Positions 13,198 through 22,033 of a DNA stretch of 23,778 nt are shown here, one piece after another. This stretch comes from a virus, in IMG/VR virus record IMGVR_UViG_3300044633_000284, positions 1-23,778 of that record. The stretch is one strand, 5' to 3'. The notes below the pieces were generated by a model. The model saw only the letters and a list, made by a program, of their open reading frames with translations, had not been told where the DNA came from and searched no databases. Position numbers and translations under genes: made by a program. Position 1 is the stretch's first letter. Each line of letters opens with the position of its first letter.

Positions 13198-16100
13198 AAT
13201 ACACCTTTCAGATATGCCAAGGGCGATTTAGCCGCTGGGGGAATTGATTTAATGGAGCCGCCGCGTTTGTGCTTGCGAATTGCTTCCCGCATCGCATCCA
13301 GCTTCTTGGCACCCTCTTTGTTCGAACCGTCGCCCAGTGCCGCCACAATATCCGCGTCGAACACGTATTCGCCGTCAGCGAGCTTCGCGGGGATGAGATC
13401 GTCCTGACCGCCGCCCGCGCCCTGTACGTAGTGTGAGCCTTTGTGTGGTACATCGCCGCCCGACGCCGCCATTAGTGGAGAAGCCATTATTTTACCACCG
13501 TCGGCATATTTCTGTACAGTCCCCCCATTCATGAACGGTTCGAGGACCTTGGAATAGGAGGGTTCAGTACCGTAGGCGTAATAATCGGCTTCGGGTTTCT
13601 CAGCCCCGTCTTCGATTCCAGAGGCTCGGCGTAGGGCTGAAAGTGCTTGGGCTTCTTGGAACATAGGAGTGTCTTGTGGAAGTAGTGCGCCCAGTCCGGC
13701 AAGTGGCGCGAGGTTGCGGAATCGACCACCGAGCCATGTCTCGGCAATGTTGCTGTCTTTGGCTTTGTACGCAGGCTCGTTGAACGATGGCCCGGCCATT
13801 ATACCCGGCGTCTGCTTTTTGGGCGTAGCTAGCTTGAGCTTGGCAGTTTCTTTGCGCCTCTCGACTTCTTCGGGCGTTAGAACTTCTCCGGTAGTTACGT
13901 CGATTGCAGTGCCATCTACCACCACCGTATTGCTATCAATGACTTTTCCGGGACCGTCTACGCTGGTGATTTCGCCCGTGTCCGTATTTACGTTGACCGT
14001 CGTAGTAGTACCGGTATTCGTATCCACCACAGTGTTGGTGGTAGTGTTGGTATTCGTGTCCGTCGTCGTGTTGGTATCAACGCCGGTGTTCGTGTTAGTG
14101 TTTGTGGTCGTTGTAACACCGGTATTCGTGTTCGTGCTTACAGACGTGTTAGTACCAGTAGTAGTGTTCGTGGTCGTGGTCGTTGTAACACCAGTATTGG
14201 CGTCCGTGGTCGTATTAGTAGTGACGCCGGTGGTCGTATTGGTGCTGGTGTTGCTGTTGGCATCCGTGGCTGTATTAGTGTTTGTGCCGGTGGTCGTATT
14301 GGTATTCGCACCAGTAGTCGTTGCGGCGTTAGTATTAGTCGTTGTTGCGACGTTAGTACCAGTCGTTGTTGCGGCGTTAGTACCAGTAGTCGTTGCGACA
14401 TTGGAGCCAGCGGTCACATTTGACACGGCTGTGGTTGCGGCGTTAGACGCAGTTGTTACATCAGCTCCTGCGGCTACAGCGGCGTTCGCGGCAGTTGCGG
14501 CTACTACATTCGCATTGGCACCTGTAGTATTTGCGGCGTTAACTACCGAGGTGACCGTGTTATTGACATCGGCACCGTTGCTGATCGCAGTGCCTACTGA
14601 TGTGTCGACGGCTTGGGTGGTGTTTCCAGTAGTCATGAAGATCGACGCGAAATCCGTCGCGGCGGCAGTGTCAGCTCCCGTCGCGGCAGTATTCGTCACA
14701 GCGGCCGTGTCAGCTCCCGCTGTTGCAGTGCCACTACCCGCGACATCAGTCGCAGTGGTTCCAGCGGTTCCAGCGGTTCCAGTCGCACCCGTATCGGTGA
14801 TTTTGGTAATGGTCTCTGGACGGAATGAGCCATCGGTGGACGTCAGGCCTTCAGATGCAAATGCTTGTTGAATATCTGCGGAGACGCTTGAACCAGCGGT
14901 GAGCGATCCGGAGGTTTTAGACCCGATCGTACTACCCGCAATGGATTTCGTCATGGCGGTCGCTAGGTCGTCCCCGGTTGCAAGCGCGACTGCAAGTTCC
15001 TCGAATCCTTCTTCTGCCCATTCCTTACCAACTGACGTGGTGGTCTTGCCGAAGACTTTATCCATCGCTCTTTCGTAACCTTTGATAAGTGCCGCATCCG
15101 CGAGAGTGGCAGTACCAGCGGTAATAGCAAATGCTTTCCAACCGTCAGCATTAGCTAGTCTTTCAGCCTGATCAACCGGTGTTCCTTTTGCGATCTCTTC
15201 ATTGAACTTCTGACGAGATTGCGAACCCATGGACTCCGAAGCGTTCATGAGAACGTCGGTGGCAATACCTGCAGTTTTACCTAGAATCTTGAATACCGCA
15301 CCGCCGGTAACGATCGGAAGCACCTCTTGGAGGCCTTCTTTAGCGACTTGAGTGAGCACCAATGGATTGTTGAGAACGGACCTGATCGCGGCGGCCGCTT
15401 TTCCAGCGTACGTATCCGCCCCTTCGATGTCGTTCATGAAGTTATTGGTAGCTTGAGTGACACCGGGTATTTCAAGCTTTTGCCCAGTACCTTCGAGTGA
15501 CTGGCCCAGTTGCACAAGCAAGTTATAACGCTCGGCCACCCCCATATTAGCCAGTGCAGTGCCGAGGTCCGCGATCTGCTCGCCACCCGCTCCGATCAAC
15601 GTTGAAAGTGTTTGACGAACCACATCGCCTGATGTGCCTTCGAGTGTGTTCGCCCAATTCACCAAGTTACCACCGGCCACGTCGAGATTCTGAGCCGCTG
15701 TAGGCACACCTCTATCGCCTACACCGGCGATATCGATCATTGGAACCGTGCTACCCGGAGCGTATTTTAGCCCGCGTTCATCATAAGCGAAGCCCTTGTC
15801 GTCAACCCACCGACCTTGATCATCTTTTCCGACAATAGCGGGTGCTTTGTTTAAGATGTCTTGGATCGACGCGTTTTTGAGCTGATCGACGGTCATCGAG
15901 TTGGCCGTATACGCTAACGCCGCTACTTCCTGATCGGTGAGCTTATCGAAGGATTTTCCAGTTGTTTTTTCGTAGGAGGTCACTAACCTATCGACTTCAG
16001 TGTTACGAGACTGCTGATCAATCGCTTGATCAACACCCTTGAATTCACCTAGATCGAAATTGCCAGTTGTACCAGCCGTGCCGGTCGTAACGTTATTGTT

Positions 16101-17861
16101 ACCAGCACCATTAGTCACCGTATTATTAGTAGTTTGGGTATTAGTGGTAGTGTTAACGCTTGTACCAGTATCAGTACCTGTGCCAGTCACAGTATTCGCG
16201 GCGACGAGAGCTTCTTCGTCAGTAGCACCAGCTTCTTTAGCCGCAACGAAAGCACCAGCACCATCAGTAACGCTAGTCGTGATCGACTTCGCGACTGTAG
16301 CATTCGTCAAATTGTTAGCCGCGTTAATTGTGTTGTTTAACCCACCCGCCGCGTTGATAATATTAACTGTATTACCGGAATCAATTGCGTTAACGAGATT
16401 CAGTGCGGCTCCGGCGGTTTTGAGATCGGAGCTGTTAGTGAGCGTTCCGAGTGATCCCAATGCACCAGCATAATTTCCGTCCTGAATGTTTACCACTGCA
16501 TTATAAGCGTTACCGGCATCCGCAAGCGAGATGGTGTCGGTCAGCATCGTACTACCGGCCAATGCACCCACCGTAGTATTCTGCAACAGCGATGATGCTA
16601 ATGCACCCATGTTACCTTGATCCAAAGCATTGGCTACCCGGAGTCCTGTAGCGACATCAGTGAACCCACCCATACCAGCTAGACTTGCGAGACCGCCGAG
16701 CACATCACCGTTGTCAATCGCGATTGCGGCATTTACGGCCATCGCGAACGGAGCGACTCCGGGGATAAATTGAGCAATGGCGAGCAGTGGTGCTAAATCG
16801 CCCACATCGCTACTGGATGCCCCGGTGGTGTAGAAAATTGGGCGACCTTGAGCGTCGAATGTTGTGCGGTACGCTGTGTTGCCCTTGCCGACGTATGTGC
16901 CGGACCATGCATCGCCCACACCGCCACGCTCGCCATAAGCGTTAATTAGAGCCTTACCAGTATCTTTATTCCCAATAACCGACTTGGTGCCGATCGGAGC
17001 CACGTAGCTAGTATAACCACCGCCGTCCCAATCGTAGATCTGTTCGGCTTTGACTAATGCTGGATCGACTGCTTTACCATTTTGATCTACATACCCGACC
17101 AACGTCGCGGTCATAACGGGTTGGCCGTCTTGGTCCACCTGCCCGGTGTTAGTGTACTCGTACTGTGGCGTGACTGTTACATCGACTTTTTGCTCGATTT
17201 TCCCGACTTGGTTAATGTCTGTGACGCCGTTGGCCACCAACTGCTCGGCCATCGCCTTGGCATTAGCCTCGGGAGAACCATACCCAGCACCCGACCACTT
17301 GGAAGTCGTACCCTGCGCAAGTATTTGTTGAGTTACTTTATCTACTGCGGCATTATTAATTGTGTATACCTGCCCTTCCAGTTCGATAGTGCTCGTGGCC
17401 GCATTATTCGCGGCGATGTTATCAGCTTGGGCTTGAGCTTGGCTATCCAAGAAGGCATCCTCACCCGACACTTGGGCCAGTGCACCAGTCGGGACGGTAG
17501 TTCCAGTTCCAGAGTCACTAGCCGTGGATTGCGTAGTGGTATCGCCCCCTGCCACCTGAACGAGCGTACTAGTCGGGGCAGTGTATATACTAGTCGGGGC
17601 AGTGTATGTACCAGTAGGGGCTTGAGCAGTGTTGTCTACGGTCACTTGGCTTAATGCGCCCGTGGATGCTGAAGAAGTTTCGGGCCGGTATGGGGCAAGT
17701 ACTGAGTCAATTACTGCATCATCTAAGCCCATTCCTCGGAAAGTCGCGATCAGATCGTTCGTGGCATCTTTACCGCCAAAGACGTCGTACAGATCCGCAT
17801 AATAACCAGTATCTTCATACGTATCTTCGCCGAATTGTTGTGCAAAGTAATCAATTGCCAT
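13194..17861 (-). CDS. Giant structural protein with Thr/Asn tandem repeats (1555 aa)
   Basis: The largest gene here. Layout: an acidic, Tyr-rich N-terminus (1-60); Thr/Gln linker with short repeats (YTAPTS; LxQV) at about 75-150; an Ala/Gly-rich helical middle with hydrophobic runs (about 355-385, LLAIAQFIPGVAPFAM); a second helical part (about 830-960) with KEGLQEVLPIVTGG; then a Thr/Asn tract (1155 to about 1294) built on the octapeptide VATTTGTN. The C-terminal 70 residues (IPAKLADGEYVFDADIV; LDAMREAIRKHKRGG; SPLAYLKG) match a tail found on many phage structural proteins. Likely a virion protein delivered with DNA or extending from the tail; no enzyme site is recognised. It starts 1 bp after the 86-aa gene. 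Confidence 0.9.
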   Translation of the reverse strand: MAIDYFAQQFGEDTYEDTGYYADLYDVFGGKDATNDLIATFRGMGLDDAVIDSVLAPYRPETSSASTGALSQVTVDNTAQAPTGTYTAPTSIYTAPTSTLVQVAGGDTTTQSTASDSGTGTTVPTGALAQVSGEDAFLDSQAQAQADNIAANNAATSTIELEGQVYTINNAAVDKVTQQILAQGTTSKWSGAGYGSPEANAKAMAEQLVANGVTDINQVGKIEQKVDVTVTPQYEYTNTGQVDQDGQPVMTATLVGYVDQNGKAVDPALVKAEQIYDWDGGGYTSYVAPIGTKSVIGNKDTGKALINAYGERGGVGDAWSGTYVGKGNTAYRTTFDAQGRPIFYTTGASSSDVGDLAPLLAIAQFIPGVAPFAMAVNAAIAIDNGDVLGGLASLAGMGGFTDVATGLRVANALDQGNMGALASSLLQNTTVGALAGSTMLTDTISLADAGNAYNAVVNIQDGNYAGALGSLGTLTNSSDLKTAGAALNLVNAIDSGNTVNIINAAGGLNNTINAANNLTNATVAKSITTSVTDGAGAFVAAKEAGATDEEALVAANTVTGTGTDTGTSVNTTTNTQTTNNTVTNGAGNNNVTTGTAGTTGNFDLGEFKGVDQAIDQQSRNTEVDRLVTSYEKTTGKSFDKLTDQEVAALAYTANSMTVDQLKNASIQDILNKAPAIVGKDDQGRWVDDKGFAYDERGLKYAPGSTVPMIDIAGVGDRGVPTAAQNLDVAGGNLVNWANTLEGTSGDVVRQTLSTLIGAGGEQIADLGTALANMGVAERYNLLVQLGQSLEGTGQKLEIPGVTQATNNFMNDIEGADTYAGKAAAAIRSVLNNPLVLTQVAKEGLQEVLPIVTGGAVFKILGKTAGIATDVLMNASESMGSQSRQKFNEEIAKGTPVDQAERLANADGWKAFAITAGTATLADAALIKGYERAMDKVFGKTTTSVGKEWAEEGFEELAVALATGDDLATAMTKSIAGSTIGSKTSGSLTAGSSVSADIQQAFASEGLTSTDGSFRPETITKITDTGATGTAGTAGTTATDVAGSGTATAGADTAAVTNTAATGADTAAATDFASIFMTTGNTTQAVDTSVGTAISNGADVNNTVTSVVNAANTTGANANVVAATAANAAVAAGADVTTASNAATTAVSNVTAGSNVATTTGTNAATTTGTNVATTTNTNAATTTGANTNTTTGTNTNTATDANSNTSTNTTTGVTTNTTTDANTGVTTTTTTNTTTGTNTSVSTNTNTGVTTTTNTNTNTGVDTNTTTDTNTNTTTNTVVDTNTGTTTTVNVNTDTGEITSVDGPGKVIDSNTVVVDGTAIDVTTGEVLTPEEVERRKETAKLKLATPKKQTPGIMAGPSFNEPAYKAKDSNIAETWLGGRFRNLAPLAGLGALLPQDTPMFQEAQALSALRRASGIEDGAEKPEADYYAYGTEPSYSKVLEPFMNGGTVQKYADGGKIMASPLMAASGGDVPHKGSHYVQGAGGGQDDLIPAKLADGEYVFDADIVAALGDGSNKEGAKKLDAMREAIRKHKRGGSIKSIPPAAKSPLAYLKGVL
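14280..14399 (-). repeat. 24-bp tandem repeats encoding the octapeptide (V/A)ATTTGTN
   Basis: Five consecutive 24-bp units encode VATTTGTN, AATTTGTN, VATTTNTN, AATTTGAN and TNTTTGTN (residues 1155-1194), followed by decayed Thr/Asn repeats to about base 13980. The plus strand is very GT-rich and the minus strand AC-rich, which keeps a false 400-codon plus-strand frame open. Units differ mostly at single bases, so slippage or unequal exchange is likely. Confidence 0.8.
17568..17609 (-). repeat. 21-bp direct repeat in the N-terminal linker of the giant protein
   Basis: ACTAGTCGGGGCAGTGTAT (plus strand) occurs at 17568 and again 21 bp later at 17589, with a decayed third copy from about 17610. 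It codes for repeated YTAPTS-like heptapeptides. The period is a multiple of three, so copy changes would keep the frame. Confidence 0.7.
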
Positions 17862-17862
17862 A

Positions 17863-18123
17863 TCAGTTCACCGCAGGGTTAACAGCGTTGACGAGTTGCT
17901 CGGCCCACTCCATCCAGTCGTCAAATTGGTAAGGTCCGGGGATACCCTCATTCGTGAACACATCGATAGCTTTAAGTCCCGCCGCCCAGTCTTTCCAGTC
18001 GGTAGTGGCATCCGGAATGCACAATTGTTGCGACGCGTACTGCTCGCACATCAGTGACGCCCATGACTCGAAAGTGTGATAACGAGGGTCGTAGACCAGA
18101 TTAGTATTAAGTATGATTGCCAT
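17863..18123 (-). CDS. Small phage protein with WA-x-x-L repeats (86 aa)
   Basis: A Trp-rich, acidic protein. Three similar helical pieces are visible: FESWASLMCEQY (18-29), DWKDWAAGLKAI (42-53) and DDWMEWAEQLVNAVN (68-82), each with an aromatic residue followed by WA or WAxxL. Small proteins of this pattern often lie between tail genes in podoviruses, but no function is assigned. The ATG at 18123 overlaps the stop of the nozzle candidate (TAATG) with GAGG upstream, and its stop is 1 bp before the giant gene. It may be a minor tail component or assembly helper; this is position-based inference. Confidence 0.82.
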   Translation of the reverse strand: MAIILNTNLVYDPRYHTFESWASLMCEQYASQQLCIPDATTDWKDWAAGLKAIDVFTNEGIPGPYQFDDWMEWAEQLVNAVNPAVN

Positions 18124-20105
18124 TATGGCCTCACGTCGCCGAGGTCGGCGTTTAGAATGACTTTACCGAGCTGGTAGTCGCCGCCCGCTACATTAGATAC
18201 GAATTTAAGGCGTAACTCGCGACGTTGTTCGAGCATGTCAATTTTGCCGGTGCTTGGGCCGAATGTGTAGGCCGCACTGGTGGTATCAGTAGTTTGAGCG
18301 AATGACCGCCCAGTGACGTACAGTTCCATGTCGCCGCTCTGCACGAAATCGGGTTCGACACGCTCCAACGCCAGCCACCTGTTGTCGCCTACCGGAGCGG
18401 GTTGTGAGGGTCCCCCGGCGACCCATCCAAGATCGTTAGTCTCGAAGAATGATTCTATAGCGATGGCGGTAGCACCCGACACCTTATCCGTTCCGATTTC
18501 GTTCTGGTACAGCGATACGAAGTTCATTAACGTGGCAACAGTCAGCACGAATCCCGCGCCTCCGGCTAGCGCGGCCGAGAGTGTGTTACCGACCGCATAG
18601 TTGATACCATGCCCATTGATGACTACAGCCGTAACGATGCCGCCAGCCACTGTGATGTTGGCTGTCGCCCCCGTCCCAGCACCACCAGTGAGAGAGGTGT
18701 TGTTAAAAGTACCATTGGTGTAACCGGAACCCGCGTTGGTGATAGTAGCGGTTAGAATACCACCGGAAGCATTGATATTCCATTCTGCGGCGATAGGATA
18801 AGGGAAAATCTGCGAAAAGAATCCGGCGGATCTTTGTGCCCCAGTCGCTTCGCCAGCGTCGTACCAGCAGTTCTCACGAACATTGTATATCACCGCGTCA
18901 GTACATTCAGTCGCAGTGCCTCGGGGGTAGAACCACCAAATCTCGCCGAATCGGGGGACCTTGGTGACCCACACCTTCTCGCGTGCGTCGTAGTTTAAGT
19001 TATCGAAGAAGTAATTCTGGTTAAACGTGTTCGGGATTTCTTTCACCACACCGTTATAGAGCAAGAATCGATCAACTCCGCACCAATAGTACACACCATC
19101 GTACTCGATGACAGACTGGGAAGACAAGATCGAGGACTGGCTCGAGATCAAGTCGTACCGCCAGAACTGTGGAGGAGTGCCAACACCACCAATGTAGGAC
19201 ACGCGGATCAGTGAGTCCAAGCTCCAAAAGAGGCCGGATGGGGCGTTCGATCCACCACGAACTGGAAGCCCTTGCACGATCTTGCCGGTGGCGACGGACA
19301 CTTCATTCGCGTCGGCCGATACCCAGTCATTAGCATTACCAGCTGAAGAGTTTCGAATCAGTCCATCATTGCCGTACACGAACACGTAGGGGTGGAGCGT
19401 TACAACACCACCCGATACTGACACGTTGTTATCGAATGTCAATGTGATTGAGGAACCGCTAGCCGTAGCTGGCGCGGAAATCACCAACGCGGTAGTGCTA
19501 ATCGAAACCACAGTCGCGCCGGAGGGTATACCTGTGCCGGATACCGACTGACCGGCACCAATTAAAATATTGGTCGAGGACAGTGTGATATTCGGCGACC
19601 CTGAAGTAATCGTGGCCGCAACTTGCGTAAACACGCCAATCGGTGCCATGGTAGTACCGGTAATAACGCCACCGAGCACTGGTGTGTTAATGTTGTTATC
19701 AATAAGTGTGAGGTTCTGACCGGGGTGTGCGAGCAAGAGGTTGTTACCAGACCCGCTTACGTCGTAGAATGCGTCAAATTGCCACAAATTATTCGCGTTA
19801 GCTGTGAACCCGGAAAGAGTCATATCGGTGATTCCGGACCCAATTCCCGAGTTACTTATCGGAAGCAATTGCAGACCGCCGGAATACCCGCTGAACACAT
19901 TATTAAAATTCTGCTGTGGATTCAGGTAAATGCCACGAGATGGTCCCGCCAAGTCGTTGACGATCTCGCGGAATCCGCCCATTTTCCGAGGACGGCCGCG
20001 CTGGAAGCGAACCCAACGGCCGGAATTGTAGAACTGCTTGTCGAACACCGTACCATCTCGCTGGACGCCGGGTTTAGTGTCGAGGGCGAAGACCTTTTTG
20101 GTCAT
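18123..20105 (-). CDS. Putative tail nozzle / P22 gp10-like tail protein with added adhesion modules (660 aa)
   Basis: The N-terminus (FNSGR-like YNSGRWVRFQRGRPRKMGGF, 26-45), the propeller-like core (IEYDGVYYWCGVDRFLLYNG; VWVTKVPRFGEIWWFYPRG; AVIYNVRENCWYDAGEA) and the end (RRELRLKFVSN, GGDYQLGKVILNADLGDVRP) are typical of podovirus tail tube or nozzle proteins (T7 gp12/P22 gp10 role). Two beta-rich inserts interrupt it: about 163-224 (GTGIPSGATVVSIS pattern) and about 445-525 (GSGYTNGTF and GHGINYAVGNTLS), modules otherwise common in phage adhesins. It lies two genes after the adaptor, as expected for a nozzle. The start at 20105 overlaps the fibre stop (ATGA) with GGGGGT upstream. Confidence 0.82.
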   Translation of the reverse strand: MTKKVFALDTKPGVQRDGTVFDKQFYNSGRWVRFQRGRPRKMGGFREIVNDLAGPSRGIYLNPQQNFNNVFSGYSGGLQLLPISNSGIGSGITDMTLSGFTANANNLWQFDAFYDVSGSGNNLLLAHPGQNLTLIDNNINTPVLGGVITGTTMAPIGVFTQVAATITSGSPNITLSSTNILIGAGQSVSGTGIPSGATVVSISTTALVISAPATASGSSITLTFDNNVSVSGGVVTLHPYVFVYGNDGLIRNSSAGNANDWVSADANEVSVATGKIVQGLPVRGGSNAPSGLFWSLDSLIRVSYIGGVGTPPQFWRYDLISSQSSILSSQSVIEYDGVYYWCGVDRFLLYNGVVKEIPNTFNQNYFFDNLNYDAREKVWVTKVPRFGEIWWFYPRGTATECTDAVIYNVRENCWYDAGEATGAQRSAGFFSQIFPYPIAAEWNINASGGILTATITNAGSGYTNGTFNNTSLTGGAGTGATANITVAGGIVTAVVINGHGINYAVGNTLSAALAGGAGFVLTVATLMNFVSLYQNEIGTDKVSGATAIAIESFFETNDLGWVAGGPSQPAPVGDNRWLALERVEPDFVQSGDMELYVTGRSFAQTTDTTSAAYTFGPSTGKIDMLEQRRELRLKFVSNVAGGDYQLGKVILNADLGDVRP

Positions 20106-21337
20106 GTGAACGTACCCCCAGCAATGCCCGTAGAGAATGTGCCGGATCCAGTCACGCTGACTCCGGTAGCAGTAATGCCAACACGCTTAGTTCCGAGCAC
20201 CGAGATTCCTAATTCGCCAGCTCCGGGACGGTACAACCCCGTGCTAGTCTCCGCCGCAAAGTTCAACGATGGTGTGCCGACAGTTCCGTCTAATAGACTG
20301 ACCGTGGATGCACCAGCTTGAGTGGTGTTGGCATTGAGGAAGTTAACACCGTCGCAGATCAATGTGGCTTGCTGTCCCGGAGGAATCGTCGCTGTAAACC
20401 CAAGGCCGGTCGTGACTGTAAATGTAAATCCACCAGCAGTCGTTTGATTCGAGATGACATACAAGTTTACGATAGCCGGGAACGTGACTGTTACATTGCT
20501 AGTCAGAGTACCGACGTATTCCTGAATGTTATTCGCCGCTTCATTGTTAGTGAGGAGCACTGAACCACCGGTCACATTCTTCGTAAGTGCTGTGAAAGTG
20601 AACTGGGAGCTAACGCCGTAGCCGACGGTGACGTAAGCCGTTCCGGTGCACACGATAAACGCGGACTCGGTCGGGTTGAACGTCTTCGTGCTGTTACCGT
20701 CGATTAGCTCCGCGCCAGTGCACGATATTGTGAAAGACCCAGTACCGTTGTTCTTAAAGAGCGTAAACCAGTTATTACCCAACGTCGCGGCGGCTGGGAG
20801 CGTTGCGGTGCCGGAGCCACTTGACCACACTCGGGTTTGCGCACGATCGGTAGCGGCGAAAGTCGTCCCAGTAGTGATTGCGGCACTTGGATGGCTTTGG
20901 TTTAGAGTCGCACCACTGGCGACCAGACCATAACCCGCGAGCGTTGCGGCATCGGCTGAAGACGTTCCAGTTCCGAAAGCGATAACGCCCCAAGTGCCTT
21001 GGGCATTAGCGTTGGTAGTGATGTATATATACTTGGATTCGCCCGCCGCCACCGAGACGATGGTGTTAACACCCGTGTAGTCTTTGACGGTAAATGTGTT
21101 CGCACCAATATTCCGGATGAGAGCGTCGTTACCCACCGAAGTCTGGTTCGCTGGCGGCATGAACAGGTTGAGACCAGCAGTGCTGGCCGTCACTTGCATA
21201 ATCCGAGCCGCGTAGTCAGCGTTCGTAGTGCTGTTCGATGGCCAATTCAGTTGGGTGTTCGCCGCCAGCGTAACGGCGCGGAAGCTCACATCCGTTGGCT
21301 GGATGACGTCACCGGTGAATGGGCTAACGTAGCTCAT
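20102..21337 (-). CDS. Tail fibre / receptor-binding protein candidate (411 aa)
   Basis: Almost wholly beta, rich in Thr, Gly, Ser and Asn. Three similar modules follow one another: LNLFMPPAN with NDALIRNIGANTFTVKD (about 55-88), TLPAAATLGNNWFTLFKNNG with FTISCTG (about 178-208) and VTVTFPAIVNLYVISN with FTFTVTTG (about 282-310). The C-terminus (SLNFAAETSTGLYRPGAGEL then ISVLGTKRVGITATG) is the repeated-strand ending often seen on trimeric phage fibres. No chaperone or enzyme domain is visible. It sits between adaptor and nozzle genes with 4-bp overlaps on both sides. Host binding is inferred from this architecture. Confidence 0.85.
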   Translation of the reverse strand: MSYVSPFTGDVIQPTDVSFRAVTLAANTQLNWPSNSTTNADYAARIMQVTASTAGLNLFMPPANQTSVGNDALIRNIGANTFTVKDYTGVNTIVSVAAGESKYIYITTNANAQGTWGVIAFGTGTSSADAATLAGYGLVASGATLNQSHPSAAITTGTTFAATDRAQTRVWSSGSGTATLPAAATLGNNWFTLFKNNGTGSFTISCTGAELIDGNSTKTFNPTESAFIVCTGTAYVTVGYGVSSQFTFTALTKNVTGGSVLLTNNEAANNIQEYVGTLTSNVTVTFPAIVNLYVISNQTTAGGFTFTVTTGLGFTATIPPGQQATLICDGVNFLNANTTQAGASTVSLLDGTVGTPSLNFAAETSTGLYRPGAGELGISVLGTKRVGITATGVSVTGSGTFSTGIAGGTFT

Positions 21338-21969
21338 GCATCCACCGCAATCGCTTGACGGTCGGCGATACGGAGTTTATCCTCCTCGGCCAACGTCCCC
21401 ATGATCGCGTCGTACTGCGACTGCCACATTGGAATGCGCTCATCATTCTTGAGGAATGGCATCGCTTGCAGGAGTGAACCGTAAAGCAACGCCTGTGGTG
21501 CGTAAATCGTGAACCAGTTGGTCTGATTACTCGAGTCCAGTGGCTGGACCCGCTCGTAGTATAGTACCTCGAACGCATACGCGGCGGCTGGTGTTGGAGC
21601 CACGAGCCAATTCGTGTAGTCGTAATCCGCGTAATACTCGGGGATACCAGTCGCTGTGGGGTCCGGCGAATAATTACGAAGATACTCGTACTTACGCAAG
21701 AGCACCGGGCGACGCTCCCCGGCTACTGTAATATTCAGCGATACTGTTTTGTGCCACCGAGCGGGCTTCGCGATTACCGCTGTCCCAATCACCATGCTAC
21801 TGGTGTTGACTGTCAGGTTACCGAGGAATTTAATCCGGGACGCAATCACCTGCTCGGCGAGCATGATGAAGAGAGGGATCTTGTCGAGTGTAGCGGTGTC
21901 AGTACGGTTAAGATATGACTGGATATTTTCAACAAGAGAGTCGTAGGTCATCACCGACGCGGCAGTCAT
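21334..21969 (-). CDS. Head-tail adaptor protein, SU10-adaptor-like (211 aa)
   Basis: It should bind beneath the portal and connect head to tail. The N-terminal half has the adaptor pattern TYDSLVENIQSYLNRTD (8-24) and IPLFIMLAEQVIASRIKFLG (31-50), then a small beta domain (AKPARWHKTVSLNI). The C-terminal half ends with YAPQALLYGSLLQAMPFLKN and MWQSQYDAIMGTLAEEDK, the helix pair typical of podovirus adaptors. Length agrees with the family (about 200). The ATG at 21969 has AAGGA 6 bp upstream. It is the first gene after the promoter at 22033-22005 and so heads the structural operon. Confidence 0.88.
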   Translation of the reverse strand: MTAASVMTYDSLVENIQSYLNRTDTATLDKIPLFIMLAEQVIASRIKFLGNLTVNTSSMVIGTAVIAKPARWHKTVSLNITVAGERRPVLLRKYEYLRNYSPDPTATGIPEYYADYDYTNWLVAPTPAAAYAFEVLYYERVQPLDSSNQTNWFTIYAPQALLYGSLLQAMPFLKNDERIPMWQSQYDAIMGTLAEEDKLRIADRQAIAVDA

Positions 21970-22004
21970 AGAAGTCCTTCACACGAATGGCTACGTTGGG
22001 CAAA

Positions 22005-22033
22005 ATTATACCACGCCTTTAGCATTTGGTCAA
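22005..22033 (-). promoter_or_regulatory. Structural-operon promoter (TTGACC-17-TATAAT)
   Basis: Minus strand: TTGACC (22033-22028, 5 of 6), a 17-bp spacer and TATAAT (22010-22005) preceded by TGG (extended -10). The -35 overlaps the endolysin stop codon. The start would be near 21998, about 29 bp before the adaptor ATG. It is one of the strongest sites in the window and would drive the 13.5-kb tail and virion block. Confidence 0.85.

Noticed and set aside
14757-14782. Three TGGAAC-like copies in tandem (GGTTCCAGC repeated).
   Set aside because: They are a 9-bp coding repeat (Ala-Gly-Thr) in the giant structural gene, far from the control region, so not counted as part of the array.
13669-14871. 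A 400-codon open frame on the plus strand, very Val-rich.
   Set aside because: It is the complement of the Thr/Asn/Ala repeat tract of the 1555-aa gene; ACC, ACT, GCA and AAC codons read backward as GGT/AGT/TGC/GTT-type codons without stops. Composition is almost only Val, Thr, Pro and Ala, and no ribosome site is present.
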